DNA from: Cavenderia fasciculata
Lineage: Eukaryota; Evosea; Eumycetozoa; Acytosteliales; Cavenderiaceae
Length of the DNA stretch: 64,000 bases
Direction of reading: 5' to 3'
Assembly (NCBI RefSeq): GCF_000203815.1
Contig: NW_004457737.1
Coordinates: 124,001-188,000 of the forward strand
Notes under the pieces: model-generated
Seen by the model: the letters and a program-made list of their open reading frames with translations, nothing else
Told to the model about the DNA's origin: nothing
Database searches by the model: none
Translations under genes and position numbers: made by a program
Shown: piece by piece, positions 60,253-64,000 of the stretch
How positions within the stretch are numbered: the stretch's first letter is position 1
How the letters are laid out: the number at the start of each line of letters is the position of its first letter

Positions 60253-63200
60253 CACTCATCGATCGATACCAATCATGTAGATGAACAGGAAGGGAGACGT
60301 AACTATCCCAGTGATCCCTATAGAAAGCGAGCCAAAAAAGGGAGAAGAGAAAGAGCTATAGCTAGAAAAGAACGACAAGCCGAGCAAGAGGTACATACCT
60401 CATACTCATCACCATCATTGAACTTTGACACTGGTTCGACAACAAAAGAAACTACAATGACAACAAACCCAACCCCAGTCTTGGAATCTATTCCTCAACA
60501 AGATCTCTCCCCACCATCATCATCATCATCATCATCCTCATCATTGAACCTTGACATTGATTCGAACCGTTCGACAACAAAAGAACCTTCAACAACAGAT
60601 ACCAATCAAGAACAACAAGAGGAGGAAGAGGAAGAAGAAGGTCAACATAATGATCCCCATGGAAAGCGAGCCAGAAGAGGAAAACGAGCAGAAATTAAAG
60701 AAAGAAGAAGACAAAGGAGAGCGCAACGCCATGAGGAGGTACAAACCTCATCCCCATCCTCATCGTTGAACCCCGACACTGATTTGAACCAGTCAACAAT
60801 AGAAACTACAACAACAACAAACTCAACCTCAGTCTTGGAATCTATTCCTCAACAAGATCTCTCCCCACCATCATTATCATCCTCTTTAAAAGTTGAAGAG
60901 TCTACTCCATCAAGTGTTATATCAATGGCAATAGCCAACAAAACACTTCTTATAAAGATCCCTCGAAGACATAGAACAACTGGTGTTGAATCAAACAAAA
61001 ATATTATTTCGGACCCACCCATTCCTCCAATCCAACAACAATTTGTTCTTCCAGACTTATTTAATAATAATAATAATAATAATAATCATAATAATAGCAG
61101 TGATAATAATAATAATAATGATAATAATAATATTCAAATCAACAAATCAGAGCAACAAAAAGATAATATTAACATTGAAAACAACAACAAAACTGATAGT
61201 ATTGATAATACAGATAGCATTCTCAAAAAAGAAAATGATGATCAAGTAATAGATGGTGATCATGATTCAAAGGAAAATGACAACCCTATCAATCATATTG
61301 AATTACCACGTTCATCATCTTTTGTCCCTACAAACAAACCCTCTATGCACCCAAGGGATGCATCAAATATAAGACTAGAGTTGTTGATTGGACAACTCAA
61401 ACATAACGTTGACAGTCTTAGGGCTGAATCCAAAGGGATCTTCAACTATAAAGGAGAGATTGCACAGAGCGTCACATTGATGAAGTCTATTATTGGCCAA
61501 TTAAATGAAAACAAGTCACAACAAGCCTTTGATATGTTGTTGGTCAATCAAAAATCCATTTTACAGCGACAAGATACAATTCAAAAGAAATTGGATAGTT
61601 TTGAGTCTTTCATCTATCTTCAATCACCACAACAACAACAACCAACAATAACACCAACAATAACGCCAACAATAACACCACCAATAACAACAATAGATAC
61701 AATAGAAAATGTAAAAGAACAAATGAAATTCCCATACGAACTAGCATACCAACTTGCAATCAAAATTCAAGTAGAAATGAAAGATGGAGTCATTGATATT
61801 AAAAAACTGCTTGAATTGGGAGAGTTTATGTCTGTATCAATGGGCTACTGGGTAAGAGTCCAAAAGCAATTAGAGAGAGAGAAAGAAGTAACAGAATTAA
61901 TCAGATGGTCGTCAAACAAGTGCCTCGAGAGCCTCATTGCTCTTATATCGACTTTTGGAAAGGACAGGTTCCTTCAACACATCCCACAACTTGAAAAGAT
62001 GAAATATTTTGTCTCCAAAGATGATAGCGCCTACGTTTCTCTCAACTATGATGAAGCCAGAGGTCTATCAAAATCCATTCCTTTTGCGCGCAGCCTTTAC
62101 AAGATGATTCATATCCATAAACGCCATTTTGAATCTACTGGAACAACAGCAACAAACAAATTACCACCAATAACTATTATTGAACCAACAACAACAACAA
62201 CACCAACAACATCAACAACATCAACAACAACAACTAATATAACAACACCACCAACAACTACTGAAACAATCGCAGTCGAAGATGCAAATGAAGTAACATC
62301 CGCATCAGTTATCAAGCCACTACCAACAGCCATTGCAGTAGATTTATTGGGAACCAATCTATTTGAACTTTTAGCCGATAGAGATGATGTTGCACTTTCA
62401 CAAGATGAATTTGAAATGGTGCAGTTGGCTTTGGGATGTCTTATAGTAATAGAAGGCTCATTTCCATCGGAACAACAAGCATATGCCAATTGTGTAGTAG
62501 ATTTGGTGGAAAAATCTGGCAGATTCCCAAATCAAACCAAGCTCGTCAAAACCGAGGGAGAAACGGCCAAGGTCGATACCGTTTATTTGAAATGGAATTC
62601 GTTACAACCATCATTTATCAAATCAACCAGTCGCATTCGAAAACTCTTACAAGCAAACAACGCAGAATTCAAGGAACGATCATTTTTTGCTGCAAAGTTG
62701 TATGGCTTTGAAAGAGTAATGAGAGATGCTCTTCGATTCATCAAAAAGAAACAATGTCCACCATCTACTTTGGAACCATTCATTCAAGCCGCTATAAATA
62801 CCAAGTATATCGTATCACTCATGCAAACCCAAGTACCCTTTTCTGATTTGGCTTGCTATTACAACAAAACGTTCTTTCTTGGTAAAAAAGCAATCCTTGC
62901 CCTCGAAGGTTTGCCCACCGGCGTCCGAGACCGTTTGGCTGAAATTTCATCATACAGCAGCTTCAGAGGTACAAGCTTTGGGTTTTCTCCCACTTTTTTT
63001 GATGCATTAAATGAAATCAGATCGATCGACCATACCTTGCCTCTAAAAACCATCCTTGGCAACCCAATTCAACAAAAGCATGGACTCTTTATAAAAGCAT
63101 ATGATTTATATCCAAAGGAATTGCTTGCAGAACTTGGAAACCAAAAGGAATCTTCATTACCTCAAGAATCATATCCCCATCAACAACATCAACAACAAAA

Positions 63201-63693
63201 ACAACAACCTCAACAACAACAACAACCTCAACAACAACAAGAAATACAACCTTCTACTCAACAACAACAAAATGAATTAGAACCATTTGAACCAAATTCA
63301 TATGATGAACGTGGTTTTCATCATCGAACAATTCAAAGAGAATTTTTTAGATTATCAAAGACTCAACCTATCTATCGATCCATTTCCCGTCTTGACAAGA
63401 TCGTTTATGATCAAAAAAAGGGATTTTTCATTCCAACAGGTCACAAGCTACGAGCTCCATTCAGCGATATCTTTGGAGCCGTATATAAAGTTCCATTTGA
63501 AAGATCACAATCAAGAGAAACTGAAGAACAACAAGAAGAAGAAAACGAGGAGAAACCAACATCTAAATATTCATCAAACAAAAAAGAAAAAGAAACTTCT
63601 CAGCTTAAATTCATTTCTATACTTGGTTCAGTAGTGGCTGCTTTATCATTTGGTTTCTATCATGATGAAATTTTAAAGATTGTATTCAAATAA
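59866..63693 (+). CDS. Large low-complexity protein with mitochondrial-type N-terminus and C-terminal TM
   Basis: 1275 residues, no intron; I do not recognise it. The first ~35 residues (MLRIGVVGSRCLLQQTVVSS) are free of acids, with Arg and hydroxyl residues, as in a mitochondrial presequence. Residues ~40-430 are low complexity: Ser, Thr, Gly, Glu and Asn runs plus a ~115-residue internal duplication whose two copies share KRA-K/R-K/R-G-R/K and SVLESIPQQDLSPPS-type phrases. A conserved-looking helical region spans ~620-1100 (YELAYQLAIKIQVEMKDGV, LARIS-free coiled segments, ALGCLIVIEGSFPSEQQAY, RDALRFIKKKQCPPSTLEPF). A Gln-rich insert follows. The C-terminus has FISILGSVVAALSFGFYHDE, a likely membrane anchor. 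An organelle inner-membrane protein is a guess. Confidence 0.7.
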
Positions 63694-63749
63694 AATTTAT
63701 TATCCACGTATTATATTATATTAAATTAAATTATAATTATTTCTTTAAT

Positions 63750-64000
63750 TTATATTTCTTTAATTAACTTTCCTTTTAAATTATATGATGAGAGATCAAT
63801 TTCAAGACAATTTTTTAAATTGAAAATAATCATATCATTATTTTGTTGAAGGACGGTTGAAGCCAATGACATGTATTTGATGGATGGTATGTAGTTTTTG
63901 ATGAGGTCAACGATATAGTTAGGGTTGGTCAGAGACCTTCTAAAGTATAGTCTTTCCACCGATGAACTATTGGTAATTGCTGTCAATAAAGAGTCGATAC
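63750..64000 (-). CDS. Partial gene, C-terminal 80+ residues, LRR-like
   Basis: The open frame enters from the right edge (IDSLLTAITNSSSVERLYF) and ends at 63750. Spaced Leu/Ile and phrases such as SVERLYFRRSL, IKYMSLASTVL and CLEIDLSSYNLKG suggest leucine-rich repeats of the kind common in dictyostelid F-box/LRR-like proteins. The start and most of the gene lie outside the window. It is convergent with the large gene, ~55 bases from its stop. Confidence 0.6.
   Translation of the reverse strand, partial: IDSLLTAITNSSSVERLYFRRSLTNPNYIVDLIKNYIPSIKYMSLASTVLQQNNDMIIFNLKNCLEIDLSSYNLKGKLIKEI

Overview
This window is nuclear DNA from a social amoeba (Dictyostelia, Amoebozoa). The signs are AT-rich intergenic DNA, short AT-rich introns that mostly start GTATGT or GTAAGT, coding (CAA)n, (AAT)n and (TCA)n runs that give poly-Q, poly-N and poly-S, many simple repeats, and gene families typical of the group. 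The species cannot be fixed from the sequence alone; the more balanced base use in coding regions suggests a dictyostelid other than D. discoideum. I reconstructed exons by hand from splice signals and reading-frame phase, so boundaries are predictions.

Layout. 1-12.9 kb: a Rap/Ras-like GTPase, a nine-exon ELYS-type nucleoporin, a tail-anchored MAO-like amine oxidase and a four-LIM protein. 13-27 kb: duplicated genes and small genes. These are a VWA protein with a long Q/P-rich PPxY array, a ubiquitin-like gene beside its truncated tandem copy, three tandem four-TM genes, an HMG-box protein, two tandem GH25 lysozyme-like genes and a hotdog thioesterase-like gene. 27-45 kb: a RapGAP-domain protein, dephospho-CoA kinase, a zinc-finger protein, a large cysteine-rich multi-TM receptor or channel-like protein, a RING protein, a small unrecognised gene and an IKS-type kinase with a hydrophobic tail. 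45-64 kb: an MIT-domain protein, an ankyrin protein, HMG-CoA synthase, Lis1, the ribosome-biogenesis AAA ATPase NVL, mevalonate diphosphate decarboxylase, a large low-complexity protein with a probable mitochondrial presequence, and the end of one more gene.

The genes do not form an operon-like system. Two mevalonate-pathway enzymes lie within 10 kb, and a Rap-like GTPase and a RapGAP share the window, but this proves no functional link. The most unusual signals are the tetraspan triplet, where membrane segments are nearly identical while loops differ; the GH25 pair, whose catalytic acids look lost; the degenerate tandem copy of the ubiquitin-like gene; and three places where the reading frame shifts by one base beside or within short homopolymers (near 33.40, 41.47 and 46.43 kb), which may be assembly errors. 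I found no CRISPR, phage, insertion sequence, tRNA or rRNA. Nothing here clearly amounts to an undescribed multi-gene system.
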